A stretch of 21,833 bases of DNA. It comes from Christiangramia sp. Lineage in GTDB: Bacteria > Bacteroidota > Bacteroidia > Flavobacteriales > Flavobacteriaceae. A program made the position numbers and the translations under genes. The notes under the pieces were generated by a model. That model saw nothing but the letters and a program-made list of their open reading frames with translations. It was not told where the DNA came from and did no database searches. The stretch spans positions 1-21,833 of the forward strand of contig JAGXII010000071.1 in NCBI GenBank assembly GCA_024635735.1, given 5' to 3'. This document shows, in pieces, positions 1 to 6,875 of this stretch (the first letter of the stretch is position 1; each line of letters starts with the position of its first letter).

Positions 1-2312
1 GCTTCAATGGCACCATCAAGATAATGATCCAGCAATAATTTGTTATTGGGTATAGAGCGAAGAAGGTCAATAACGTGAGCCTCTAATTCATCCTTGTTGA
101 TCACGATCTTCATTCCCTGACCACCAAGTACGTAAGATGGTCTTACCAGGATCGGGAAGTCAAGCTCATCGGCCAAAGCCAGAGCTTCTTCAGCATTTTC
201 AGCAGTTCCAAAATCCGGATAAGGAATGTCATTCGCCTGAAGCAATTTAGAGAAACTACCACGATCTTCAGCAAGGTCCAGTGCTTCAAAACTTGTTCCC
301 ATGATTTTTATTCCGTAGCGATCAAGCTTTTCAGCAAGTTTAAGGGCAGTTTGCCCGCCTAGCTGAACAATTACACCTTCTGGTTTTTCATGTCTTATAA
401 TATCGTAGAGATGCTCCCAGAAGACTGGCTCAAAGTAAAGTTTATCAGCAATATCAAAATCTGTAGAAACAGTTTCAGGGTTACAGTTAATCATGATTGT
501 CTCATAGCCACATTCTGAAGCCGCCAACACTCCGTGTACACAACTATAATCGAACTCTATCCCCTGGCCAATTCTGTTAGGACCTGATCCAAGAACAACA
601 ATTTTCTTCCGGTCAGAACTTTTACTTTCGTTGGCGACATAGGTCTTACCATCTTTAGTTTTTATCTGATCTTCGAAAGTGGAATAATAATAAGGAGTTA
701 CTGCTTCAAATTCGGCGGCACAGGTATCTACCAGTTTATAAACACGGTTTACCCCCAGCTCTTCTCTTTTGCTATAAACCTCGCTCTCCCAGCATTCCAG
801 CATATGAGCGATCTGCCTGTCGGCAAAACCTTTTTGTTTGGCTTCGAGAAGAAGGTCTTTAGGAAGTGTATTAATATCGTATTTGGAAATTTCAATTTCC
901 AGGGCATGTAATTCTTCGTATTGTTTAAGGAACCACATATCAATTTTTGTAATCTCATGGATCCTGCTCAGTGGAATACCCATCTGTATAGCATCGTAGA
1001 TCACAAATACCCTATCCCAGCTAGGATTGGTAAGTTTCTCGATTATCTGATCGTAATCTTTGTACCCTTTCCCGTCTGCACCAAGTCCATTTCTTTTAAT
1101 TTCAAGAGATTGGGTAGCTTTATGCAAGGCTTCCTGGAAAGATCTCCCAATTCCCATTACTTCTCCCACAGATTTCATCTGAAGACCTAAAGTACGATCT
1201 GCACCTTCAAATTTATCAAAATTCCATCTTGGTATTTTAACGATCACATAATCGAGTGATGGCTCAAATAAAGCTGAAGTAGATTTGGTGATCTGATTAT
1301 CCAGCTCATCGAGATGGTATCCTAAAGCAAGTTTGGTCGCCACCTTTGCAATTGGATACCCGGTTGCTTTAGAAGCCAGAGCAGAAGATCTTGATACACG
1401 AGGGTTGATCTCGATCGCATAAATATCTTCTTTCTCATCTGGACTAACCGCGAACTGTACATTACACCCACCTGCAAAATCCCCGATACTACGCATCATC
1501 TTAATAGCCATATCCCTCATTCTCTGGAATGCTCTATCGCTTAAGGTCATCGCCGGCGCAACCGTAATAGAATCACCGGTATGAATCCCCATTGGATCCA
1601 TATTCTCAACCGTACAGATAATCACAACATTATCGTTCTTATCTCGCAATAATTCTACCTCGTACTCCTTCCATCCTAAAAGAGCTTTATCTATAAGCAC
1701 TTCATGTATTGGCGAAGTTTCCAGGCCGTAGGTAAGCATTTCATCAAAATCTTCGGCACGGTGAACAAAACCAGCTCCACCACCGCCAAGGGTAAATGAA
1801 GCCCTGATCACAAGTGGATAACCAAATTCCTGAGCAACTTCCTTTCCCTGCAGATAAGAAGTTACCGTTTTTGCGGGAGCAACAGGAATTCCAATTCTTC
1901 CCATAAGCTGTTTGAACTGCTCTCTATCTTCACAAATATTGATGGCATCAATATCAACACCAATAAGCTTAACATTGAAGTCGTTCCAAATCCCTTTTTC
2001 ATCTGCTTCAATACATAAATTTAAAGCTGTTTGTCCTCCCATAGTTGGAAGTACAGCATCAATCTCGGGATGCTCCTTGAGGATTTCCACTAAAGATTTT
2101 GTAGTAAGCGGTTTAAGATATACATGATCGGCCATAGAAGGGTCGGTCATGATCGTTGCGGGATTGGAATTAATTAGAATGGTTTTAATACCATCTTCTC
2201 TTAAAGATTTTAGAGACTGAGTTCCTGAATAATCAAATTCACAGGCCTGGCCGATAATAATAGGACCCGAACCTATGATTAAAACGCATTGAATTTCTTT
2301 GTTTTTAGGCAT
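1..2312 (-). CDS. carB: Carbamoyl-phosphate synthase large subunit (3' end outside window)
   Basis: This enzyme makes carbamoyl phosphate from bicarbonate, ammonia (passed from CarA) and two ATP, in the cytoplasm, for pyrimidine and arginine synthesis. The reverse strand reads from ATG at 2312 (MPKNKEIQCVLIIGSGP) for 770 codons with no stop. It shows two copies of the ATP-grasp half: the first begins with the IIGSGPIIIGQACEFDYSG motif, and the second repeats it as VLGSGPNRIGQGIEFDYS. First-half motifs include GGQTALNL, RASFTLGGGGAG and EINPRVSRSSALASKATGYP. The visible part stops in the second ATP-grasp domain, just after VRPSYVLGGQGM and LDHYLDGAIE. The rest of that domain and the C-terminal MGS-like allosteric domain would lie beyond base 1. 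It sits downstream of rpmH but is separated from it by the rpmH terminator, so it probably has its own promoter; I see only a 7/8 match to the -7 element at 2334-2341. Identity is secure. Confidence 0.97.
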   Translation of the reverse strand, partial: MPKNKEIQCVLIIGSGPIIIGQACEFDYSGTQSLKSLREDGIKTILINSNPATIMTDPSMADHVYLKPLTTKSLVEILKEHPEIDAVLPTMGGQTALNLCIEADEKGIWNDFNVKLIGVDIDAINICEDREQFKQLMGRIGIPVAPAKTVTSYLQGKEVAQEFGYPLVIRASFTLGGGGAGFVHRAEDFDEMLTYGLETSPIHEVLIDKALLGWKEYEVELLRDKNDNVVIICTVENMDPMGIHTGDSITVAPAMTLSDRAFQRMRDMAIKMMRSIGDFAGGCNVQFAVSPDEKEDIYAIEINPRVSRSSALASKATGYPIAKVATKLALGYHLDELDNQITKSTSALFEPSLDYVIVKIPRWNFDKFEGADRTLGLQMKSVGEVMGIGRSFQEALHKATQSLEIKRNGLGADGKGYKDYDQIIEKLTNPSWDRVFVIYDAIQMGIPLSRIHEITKIDMWFLKQYEELHALEIEISKYDINTLPKDLLLEAKQKGFADRQIAHMLECWESEVYSKREELGVNRVYKLVDTCAAEFEAVTPYYYSTFEDQIKTKDGKTYVANESKSSDRKKIVVLGSGPNRIGQGIEFDYSCVHGVLAASECGYETIMINCNPETVSTDFDIADKLYFEPVFWEHLYDIIRHEKPEGVIVQLGGQTALKLAEKLDRYGIKIMGTSFEALDLAEDRGSFSKLLQANDIPYPDFGTAENAEEALALADELDFPILVRPSYVLGGQGMKIVINKDELEAHVIDLLRSIPNNKLLLDHYLDGAIE

Positions 2313-2357
2313 GTTGTAGTGTTGAGTTTGCAGTAAAATTAAGAAGCGTCAGGATAT

Positions 2358-2390
2358 AAAAAAAGGCGTTACTAAAAAAGTAACACCTTT
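2358..2390 (-). terminator. Intrinsic terminator of rpmH
   Basis: On the minus strand, a 9-bp stem (2365-2373 with 2379-2387, one G-U wobble, 5-nt loop) is flanked by extra A-U pairs and followed by seven U (2364-2358). It lies between the rpmH stop and the carB start and so separates the two transcripts. Confidence 0.85.
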
Positions 2391-2414
2391 ATTTATTTTG
2401 AATAACGTGATTCA

Positions 2415-2573
2415 TTAGTGCTTATGTCTGTTTTCAGAAGATACAGATAATTTCTTTCTGCCTTTAGCCCTTCTTCTGGCAAGGATCTTTCTTCCGTTTG
2501 CACTCGCCATACGCTCCCTGAAGCCGTGCTTATTTTTTCTTTTCCTTTTAGATGGTTGAAACGTTCTTTTCAT
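2415..2573 (-). CDS. rpmH: 50S ribosomal protein L34
   Basis: This is a 52-residue, very basic ribosomal protein of the large subunit, read on the reverse strand from ATG at 2573 to TAA at 2415-2417. It begins MKRTFQPSKRKRKNKHGFR and continues with ERMASANGRKILARRRAKGR, which is the L34 signature almost from end to end (Lys/Arg-rich, GFRxRM, GRxxLxxRRxKGR). The length is normal for the family, with a few extra polar residues at the C-terminus. It is a one-gene transcription unit: a full Bacteroidetes promoter lies about 55 bp upstream, and a hairpin plus U-tract follows 25 bp after the stop. In many bacteria rpmH sits near dnaA/rnpA at the origin. Here it lies next to carB, an arrangement I recall from flavobacteria. 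Confidence 0.97.
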   Translation of the reverse strand: MKRTFQPSKRKRKNKHGFRERMASANGRKILARRRAKGRKKLSVSSENRHKH

Positions 2574-2627
2574 TTTGAATATCTTTTATCTTCTGTAATT
2601 CGTTTTGGCTATCTTTAAAACTGCGTG

Positions 2628-2657
2628 CAAATATACAAAGCTTTTTATCTACTGCAA
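2628..2657 (-). promoter_or_regulatory. Bacteroidetes-type promoter of rpmH
   Basis: The minus strand carries the -7 element TATATTTG (2635-2628), matching TAnnTTTG. A TTG (-33 element, 2657-2655) lies exactly 19 nt upstream of it. Transcription should start near 2621, giving a leader of about 48 nt. The spacing is the same as at rpmE2 and the hydrolase promoter in this window. Confidence 0.75.
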
Positions 2658-2691
2658 ATACTAAATTAAAATAATTTTTAATTGTTTTTAT

Positions 2692-2699
2692 TACCTTTG
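2692..2699 (+). promoter_or_regulatory. Candidate -7 element upstream of 2722 gene
   Basis: TACCTTTG matches TAnnTTTG and lies 22 bp before the ATG. No TTG sits at the expected upstream distance, so only half of the promoter is supported. It would be divergent from the rpmH promoter. Confidence 0.45.
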
Positions 2700-2721
2700 C
2701 CGACTGGAAAATCAAGATAAC

Positions 2722-3237
2722 ATGTTCAATAAAAATATAAAATTAGTAATAGCCGGATTAATAATCGCCTGGGCGGTATGGCAATTCGTAGAGGGAAATA
2801 TTGGGAATGGTATATCTTTACTGTTACTGGCCGGTATCTTTATTTTTCTTTATTTTAAAAATGAAATGATCCTACTTGCTTTTCTGCGACTAAGAAAGCA
2901 GGATTTTCCAGGGGCTAAAAAGTGGCTTGATAAAATAAAAAATCCTGAAAAAGCGCTTGTTCAGAAACAACAGGGATATTACTGGTATCTACATGGGTTA
3001 ATGTTATCTCAAACCAATATCACCCAGGCCGAAAAATTCTTTAAGAAAGCTCTAAGGCTGGGATTATCTATGGATCACGATATTGCCATGGCTAAATTGA
3101 ATCTTGCAGGAATCGCCATGACCAAGAGGCGAAAAAGAGAAGCTACCACCTTACTTAATGAAGCTAAAAAGCTTGATAAACACGGTATGATGAACGAGCA
3201 GATACGAATGATGAAAGAGCAAATGAAGAAAATTTAA
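2722..3237 (+). CDS. Small membrane protein with TPR-like domain (DUF2892-type)
   Basis: This 171-residue protein has two hydrophobic helices at its N-terminus (about residues 7-24 and 28-47) separated by a short polar turn. A basic, mostly helical cytoplasmic domain follows. Residues about 85-155 look like tetratricopeptide repeats: YYWYLHGLMLSQ, then QAEKFFKKALRLGL, then a third helix pair around AMAKLNLAGIAMTKRRKREA and LLNEAKKL. Such repeats bind other proteins, so it may be a membrane-anchored scaffold, but no partner is visible. From memory, similar flavobacterial proteins are annotated DUF2892 or TPR proteins. The ATG at 2722 follows a -7 element by 22 bp. The gene stands alone, divergent from rpmH; a weak hairpin with a T-run follows at 3275-3313. 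The specific function is unknown. Confidence 0.8.
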   Translation: MFNKNIKLVIAGLIIAWAVWQFVEGNIGNGISLLLLAGIFIFLYFKNEMILLAFLRLRKQDFPGAKKWLDKIKNPEKALVQKQQGYYWYLHGLMLSQTNITQAEKFFKKALRLGLSMDHDIAMAKLNLAGIAMTKRRKREATTLLNEAKKLDKHGMMNEQIRMMKEQMKKI

Positions 3238-3274
3238 GCCTTATTATTTCTTAATTTTTAGCTAAAAGCGGAAT

Positions 3275-3313
3275 TTTAACTAATAAATGGGTAGTTAAAC
3301 GATATTTTTTTTT
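3275..3313 (+). terminator. Possible weak terminator after 2722 gene
   Basis: An 8-bp AT-rich inverted repeat (3275-3282 with 3292-3299, 9-nt loop) is followed, six bases later, by a run of nine T. The stem has only one G-C pair, so it may be too weak to act. Confidence 0.35.
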
Positions 3314-3331
3314 CAAGACGAAGGCGTAGAT

Positions 3332-3339
3332 TACTTTTG
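3332..3339 (+). promoter_or_regulatory. Candidate -7 element deciding the start of the 3367 gene
   Basis: TACTTTTG matches TAnnTTTG and would start transcription near 3346, 20 nt before the ATG at 3367. The in-frame TTG at 3337 lies inside this element and so would not be in the mRNA. No clear -33 TTG is present. Confidence 0.5.
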
Positions 3340-3366
3340 CAAAGTAACAGCCCCACAAATCGTTGC

Positions 3367-4071
3367 ATGAAAAAACTATTATTAGTTTTATTCTTTATTG
3401 GCCCCACAATATATTCTCAAGGAGAATCAAAAGATAAAATCTTTTTCTCCGAAGCCCTCTTCACCCATCTTCCTGACTATAATAAAAAAGCAGACAAAGC
3501 TTATCAATTCCATGAGTACGAGAAAGGAAAGGAACTTTTTGATTCTCTAACCAACTATTGTCTGGAAGGTTCATATATGGACAACTTTAAGTTTAATAAC
3601 TTAAAAAAGAGAGAAGTTCATCTTTACGATTATAAAAAGCCAATTTTCCTGATCACTTACGCTTCCTGGGTTGTGCCTAGTAAAGGAGAAATTCCTGCCC
3701 TTAACCAATTGGCTAAGAAATTTGAAGACCGGATTGATTTTGTTGTTCTTTTCTGGGACAAAAGAGAAACTGTCAAAAAATTAGCTGAACAGTTTAAAAG
3801 TCCCGTCACCGTGGTATATGTGGACGAAACTAAGAATGAAGGGGCATATGTTGTAAAACAATTAAAGCATTCGCTCGGGTTACCTACCTGTTTCCTTATA
3901 TCTGGAGATAAAAAGATAATGGATATTCGTCGCAGTGTTTTTCCTCCCATGCAAACCGAAGAAGAAACGGCTTACCGGGAAAATTATCAGGCTATGGAAG
4001 CTTCTATAGACAACAACCTCATAAATAGCTATGAAGGCGTTTATGCCGAAAATGTTATCCTGGTAGATTAA
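3367..4071 (+). CDS. Secreted thioredoxin-fold (TlpA-like) protein lacking the CxxC site
   Basis: This 234-residue protein starts with a clear signal peptide (MKKLLLVLFFIGPTIYSQ), so it is periplasmic or surface-exposed. Residues about 90-195 follow the TlpA/redoxin pattern: a beta strand (PIFLITYASW), the active-site region, a helix (EIPALNQLAKKF), a second strand (IDFVVLFWD), and a GLPTCFLI segment carrying the expected cis-proline. The usual WCxxC of thiol-disulfide oxidoreductases reads W101-V-V-P-S105 here, so both catalytic cysteines are absent. The fold may therefore serve binding rather than redox chemistry. I chose ATG 3367 over an in-frame TTG at 3337 because the signal peptide begins there and the TTG overlaps a promoter element. 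It converges on the lytic transglycosylase gene with only 5 bp between stops and no terminator hairpin. Confidence 0.8.
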   Translation: MKKLLLVLFFIGPTIYSQGESKDKIFFSEALFTHLPDYNKKADKAYQFHEYEKGKELFDSLTNYCLEGSYMDNFKFNNLKKREVHLYDYKKPIFLITYASWVVPSKGEIPALNQLAKKFEDRIDFVVLFWDKRETVKKLAEQFKSPVTVVYVDETKNEGAYVVKQLKHSLGLPTCFLISGDKKIMDIRRSVFPPMQTEEETAYRENYQAMEASIDNNLINSYEGVYAENVILVD

Positions 4072-4076
4072 ACTCC

Positions 4077-5039
4077 TTACTTCACCGGCGGATAGTAACC
4101 TTTTTCAGGAATTTCTATATAATATGTTTTTCTTGATGCATTATTTAAATGGTCATCCCTTAACCACGGATTATGAATCTTTAGGATCTTATAGTTAATT
4201 CCGAATTTTTCAGCAAAATCAGGGAAATCCTTTACTATACTGTCTACTTTAACCTTATTAGTGGGTATTGGCTGGTAAAGATCATCTTCTTCAAAACTGA
4301 AACCATATTTCTCAGGATGATTCATAATTTCTTTAAGCGCGATGATCCTTAAAACATATCTTCCTGTTTCCTCTCCCAGCAATAGGTCATAATAACCTGA
4401 CACTTTTTGTCGTTCCAGTTGTTTATCTATTCCATATTGACCCGCATTATAAGAAGCGGCAGCCAGTGTCCAGGAACCAAAACGGGCTTTTGCCTTTTTG
4501 AGGTAATCTGCAGCCACTCTGGTAGATTTTTCAATATGATAACGTTCATCAACATTATCATTTATTTCTAAACCATATTCCTTTCCAGTTCCTTCAAGAA
4601 TTTGCCAGAAACCAATTGCTCTTGCAGGAGATACCGCCTGAGTAAGTCCGCTTTCAATTACAGCCAGATATTTAAAGTCTTCTGGCACGCCCTCTTCCTT
4701 AAACACTGCTTCGATAACTGGAAAATATTTATTGGCTCTTTTCATAAGCAATAATGCATTGGACTGCCAGTAAGTATTAACCAGTAGTTCTCTGTCCAGT
4801 CTTTCATATACATCGGGATCTTCCAAAGGAACTTTCTCGCCGGCAAACTCTGCTTCTTCAGGCATTGGTAATGCTACAATTTGGTAGTTATCAGCCACAC
4901 TCCTATCTATATTACGGCTGTTTCGTTCTTTTATAGGACTACTACTTCCACTGTCCTGATCCTGTTGTACAGCATTTATGCTTACCGCACACACTGCAAG
5001 AATCCCTGCAACTATTAAGGCATTTTTTAAAATTTTCAT
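4077..5039 (-). CDS. Lytic transglycosylase, SLT family 1 (MltD-like)
   Basis: This periplasmic enzyme of 320 residues cleaves the MurNAc-GlcNAc bond of peptidoglycan to give 1,6-anhydro ends. A signal peptide covers about residues 1-24. The SLT domain spans about 105-215: the catalytic glutamate is E129 in AVIESGLTQ, followed by SPARAIGFWQ and ASYNAGQYG, all standard for the Slt/MltD fold. The last 60 residues (about IPTNKVKVDSIV to YYIEIP) resemble a single degenerate LysM, a peptidoglycan-binding module, in line with MltD-type domain order. C17 within LAVC is not a good lipobox (Val at -1), so I read it as an ordinary secreted protein. It starts 2 bp after the stop of the hydrolase gene and should be co-transcribed with it from the promoter at 5803-5832. 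Confidence 0.93.
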   Translation of the reverse strand: MKILKNALIVAGILAVCAVSINAVQQDQDSGSSSPIKERNSRNIDRSVADNYQIVALPMPEEAEFAGEKVPLEDPDVYERLDRELLVNTYWQSNALLLMKRANKYFPVIEAVFKEEGVPEDFKYLAVIESGLTQAVSPARAIGFWQILEGTGKEYGLEINDNVDERYHIEKSTRVAADYLKKAKARFGSWTLAAASYNAGQYGIDKQLERQKVSGYYDLLLGEETGRYVLRIIALKEIMNHPEKYGFSFEEDDLYQPIPTNKVKVDSIVKDFPDFAEKFGINYKILKIHNPWLRDDHLNNASRKTYYIEIPEKGYYPPVK

Positions 5040-5041
5040 CG

Positions 5042-5749
5042 CTAATTGATTTTTTTATTCTTTTGTTTCTTTTTAAGTTTTCCGCTACTAATCAACTCTG
5101 CCAAATGTTCATTAAACCATCTAAATCTGTTGATTATCATAATATGTGTCCCTCCTTTTACAATGATAGCATTCCTGATATTCTTAATTGGAAAAACTTC
5201 ATCTTTATCTCCATGAATATGTATAACCCGTTCATCAGGCTTATCACGTTTCCAGTTAACCATATTTTTTACAGCCCAGTCTAGATATTGCTTATCTGTA
5301 ATAGAAATATACTGCTTATATAATTTCGCCCTTTTTTTCAGAAAGTCTCCCACAGCCACTTTTTCAAAAGAATCCACAAATGTGAGAAGTCCAGTGGGTA
5401 AAAGTTTAAATAAGCCGGTTTTAGAGGCGAATTTCATACGTGGAGGCAATTCATCAGTACACTTTACACTCGAAATAATGATCAATCTTTGCAAATCAAG
5501 GAACTTTGCCATTTCCTGCACAATAACCCCGCCAAATGAAACTCCAATTAATACCGCATTATTGTGGTGCACAAACTTCGCCATTCTTCTGGCATATTTA
5601 TCAAGGCTTTCATCTCCTTCCGGCATTTGCCATTCAAGAAAGTAGACTTTAAATCGGTCCGCAGGCAATGAGATGTTCTCAAAAATAGACGGATTCGCAG
5701 CCATACCAGGCATTAAGTATACATGTGTGAGCCCTTCTTCCATCTTCAT
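5042..5749 (-). CDS. Alpha/beta-hydrolase family protein
   Basis: This is a 235-residue cytoplasmic-type alpha/beta hydrolase with no signal peptide. The nucleophile elbow is GVSFGG at residues 69-74 with Ser71. The acid lies in HIHGDKDEVFP (D181 or D183), and the histidine is H202 in KGGTHIMI. An oxyanion region is suggested by MPGMAANPSIF near the N-terminus. The C-terminus is lysine-rich (KLKKKQKNKK). The motifs fit an esterase, lipase or thioesterase-like enzyme, but the substrate cannot be told from sequence. Two starts are possible, ATG 5749 or ATG 5743; both give essentially the same protein, and I kept the first. It heads a two-gene unit with the lytic transglycosylase, only 2 bp apart, behind a well-formed promoter. 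The pairing hints at an envelope role, which is inference. Confidence 0.88.
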   Translation of the reverse strand: MKMEEGLTHVYLMPGMAANPSIFENISLPADRFKVYFLEWQMPEGDESLDKYARRMAKFVHHNNAVLIGVSFGGVIVQEMAKFLDLQRLIIISSVKCTDELPPRMKFASKTGLFKLLPTGLLTFVDSFEKVAVGDFLKKRAKLYKQYISITDKQYLDWAVKNMVNWKRDKPDERVIHIHGDKDEVFPIKNIRNAIIVKGGTHIMIINRFRWFNEHLAELISSGKLKKKQKNKKIN

Positions 5750-5802
5750 TTTAACATGTATATAACAGTGTTTACTAACATTTAATTTGTAACTTTATAC
5801 AT

Positions 5803-5832
5803 CAAAACTACTGCATAATACCCGACTTTCAA
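5803..5832 (-). promoter_or_regulatory. Bacteroidetes-type promoter of hydrolase/transglycosylase unit
   Basis: The minus strand has the -7 element TAGTTTTG (5810-5803), with TTG (5832-5830) exactly 19 nt upstream. The predicted start near 5796 leaves a leader of roughly 47 nt before ATG 5749. The promoter overlaps the leader of the divergent pirin gene. Confidence 0.7.
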
Positions 5833-5853
5833 ATTTACTAAGCCACAAAAAAA

Positions 5854-6567
5854 ATGGAGAAAGTATTACATCCGGCAACCGCAAGAGGTTCTGCTAATCA
5901 TGGATGGCTTAAAGCAAATTTTTCATTCAGTTTTGCAAACTATTTCGATCCTAATAAAACAGGTTTCGGAAAATTAAGAGTGCTTAACGACGACTTTGTT
6001 CAGGCAGGAATGGGATTTGGAACCCATCCCCATGAAGATATGGAGATTATTACCATTCCGTTAAAAGGAGAGGTCCGCCATAAGGATTCCATGAATAACA
6101 CCAAAGTCATTAAGGCTGGGGAAGTCCAGGTAATGAGTGCAGGGACAGGGGTTGAGCACAGTGAACTCAATTCTTCAGGCGAAGAACTCAATATGCTTCA
6201 AATATGGATATTTCCGGAGAAGAATGGTCTTGATCCCAGATATGAACAAAAAGATTTTTCAGAAATTTTAAAGAAAAATGAACTTTTAAATATCGTATCT
6301 CCTAAAAATGACCTTTCAAAAAATTCACTTTGGATACATCAGGATGCTTATTTGTATTTAGGTGAATTTGAAAGCGGCCTGAAATTTGAGTATAAATTAA
6401 AAAATAAAGATCACGGTGTTTACGTTTTTCTTATTGATGGTGAGGCAATTATAGCCGATACTGTTCTTAAAAAACGTGATGCTACCGGAATATGGAATAC
6501 TTCCATGATATCCATGGAATTTAAAAATCTCTCAAAGGTTCTTTTAATTGAAGTGCCTATGAATTAA
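5854..6567 (+). CDS. Pirin family protein (YhhW-like cupin)
   Basis: This 237-residue protein has the two-cupin pirin architecture. The N-terminal cupin carries the metal-binding residues H58 and H60 in THPHEDMEI, and H102 and E104 in GVEHSELN. These align with the metal ligands of E. coli YhhW, a pirin with quercetin 2,3-dioxygenase activity in vitro. Other family marks are FANYFDP, RVLNDD, a GEVRHKDS strand and IWIFPE. Length is typical of bacterial pirins. The physiological substrate is unknown for most members; proposed roles include redox sensing and dioxygenase activity. It begins a two-gene unit with the small GNAT-like gene 11 bp downstream. A 7/8 match to the -7 element (TAACTTTA, 5790-5797) lies upstream. 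It is divergent from the hydrolase gene. Confidence 0.93.
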   Translation: MEKVLHPATARGSANHGWLKANFSFSFANYFDPNKTGFGKLRVLNDDFVQAGMGFGTHPHEDMEIITIPLKGEVRHKDSMNNTKVIKAGEVQVMSAGTGVEHSELNSSGEELNMLQIWIFPEKNGLDPRYEQKDFSEILKKNELLNIVSPKNDLSKNSLWIHQDAYLYLGEFESGLKFEYKLKNKDHGVYVFLIDGEAIIADTVLKKRDATGIWNTSMISMEFKNLSKVLLIEVPMN

Positions 6568-6578
6568 TAATATAAGGT

Positions 6579-6875
6579 ATGAGCGATGAAGAATTAACAA
6601 TTAGCGACAATGAGTTTCTTCGACAATTCGAAACACGAATTAATGACGAACTCGCTACGATTGAGTACTCTCAACAAGAACGAAAAATATTTCTTACAAA
6701 ATTATTAATGCCCGAAAATACTGAAGACAGACAGGAAGATTTTATTAAGGCTGTTTTGGAAGAAATTAAAGGAAGGAATACAAGAGTTGTTCCTACCAGT
6801 CCTGAAATTGCAGGATTTATTAGAAGAAACCGAAGAAAATATAAAGATCTTCTTCCCGTTGGAATAAATATTTAA
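6579..6875 (+). CDS. Small GNAT-like protein (YjdJ type), probably degenerate
   Basis: This 98-residue charged protein keeps the layout of the short YjdJ-type GNAT acetyltransferases: an F-E-x-x-x-x-DELATIEY first strand pair, a KIFLTKLLMPE strand, a helix with FIKAVLEEIK, then VVPTSPEIAGFIRRN and a KYKDLLPVGINI tail. Family members I recall have a GxG-containing acetyl-CoA loop after the hT-x-VP strand and a conserved CPF after VxP. Here the loop reads ENTEDRQED (residues 46-54) with no glycine, and CPF is replaced by SPE (74-76). It is thus likely a fold-keeping, possibly inactive relative. It lies 11 bp after pirin, probably in one transcript. Its TAA overlaps the mtaB stop on the other strand. 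The family call comes from memory of the pattern. Confidence 0.6.
   Translation: MSDEELTISDNEFLRQFETRINDELATIEYSQQERKIFLTKLLMPENTEDRQEDFIKAVLEEIKGRNTRVVPTSPEIAGFIRRNRRKYKDLLPVGINI

Noticed and set aside
921..2127. Plus-strand frames within 1-2312
   Set aside because: The minus strand is fully coding for carB across this stretch; the plus-strand frames match no family.
3337..3366. In-frame TTG start that would add ten residues to the thioredoxin-like protein
   Set aside because: It lies inside the -7 promoter element and precedes the signal peptide by a polar stretch; ATG 3367 is a better start.
4983..4991. Possible lipobox (LAVC, Cys17) in the lytic transglycosylase
   Set aside because: Val at the -1 position is unfavourable for lipoprotein processing, and the signal continues to a normal cleavage site near residue 24.
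6501..6520. Short inverted repeat TTCCATG / CATGGAA near the end of the pirin gene
   Set aside because: Only 7 bp with a 5-nt spacer inside coding sequence and no associated signal; expected by chance in a window this size.
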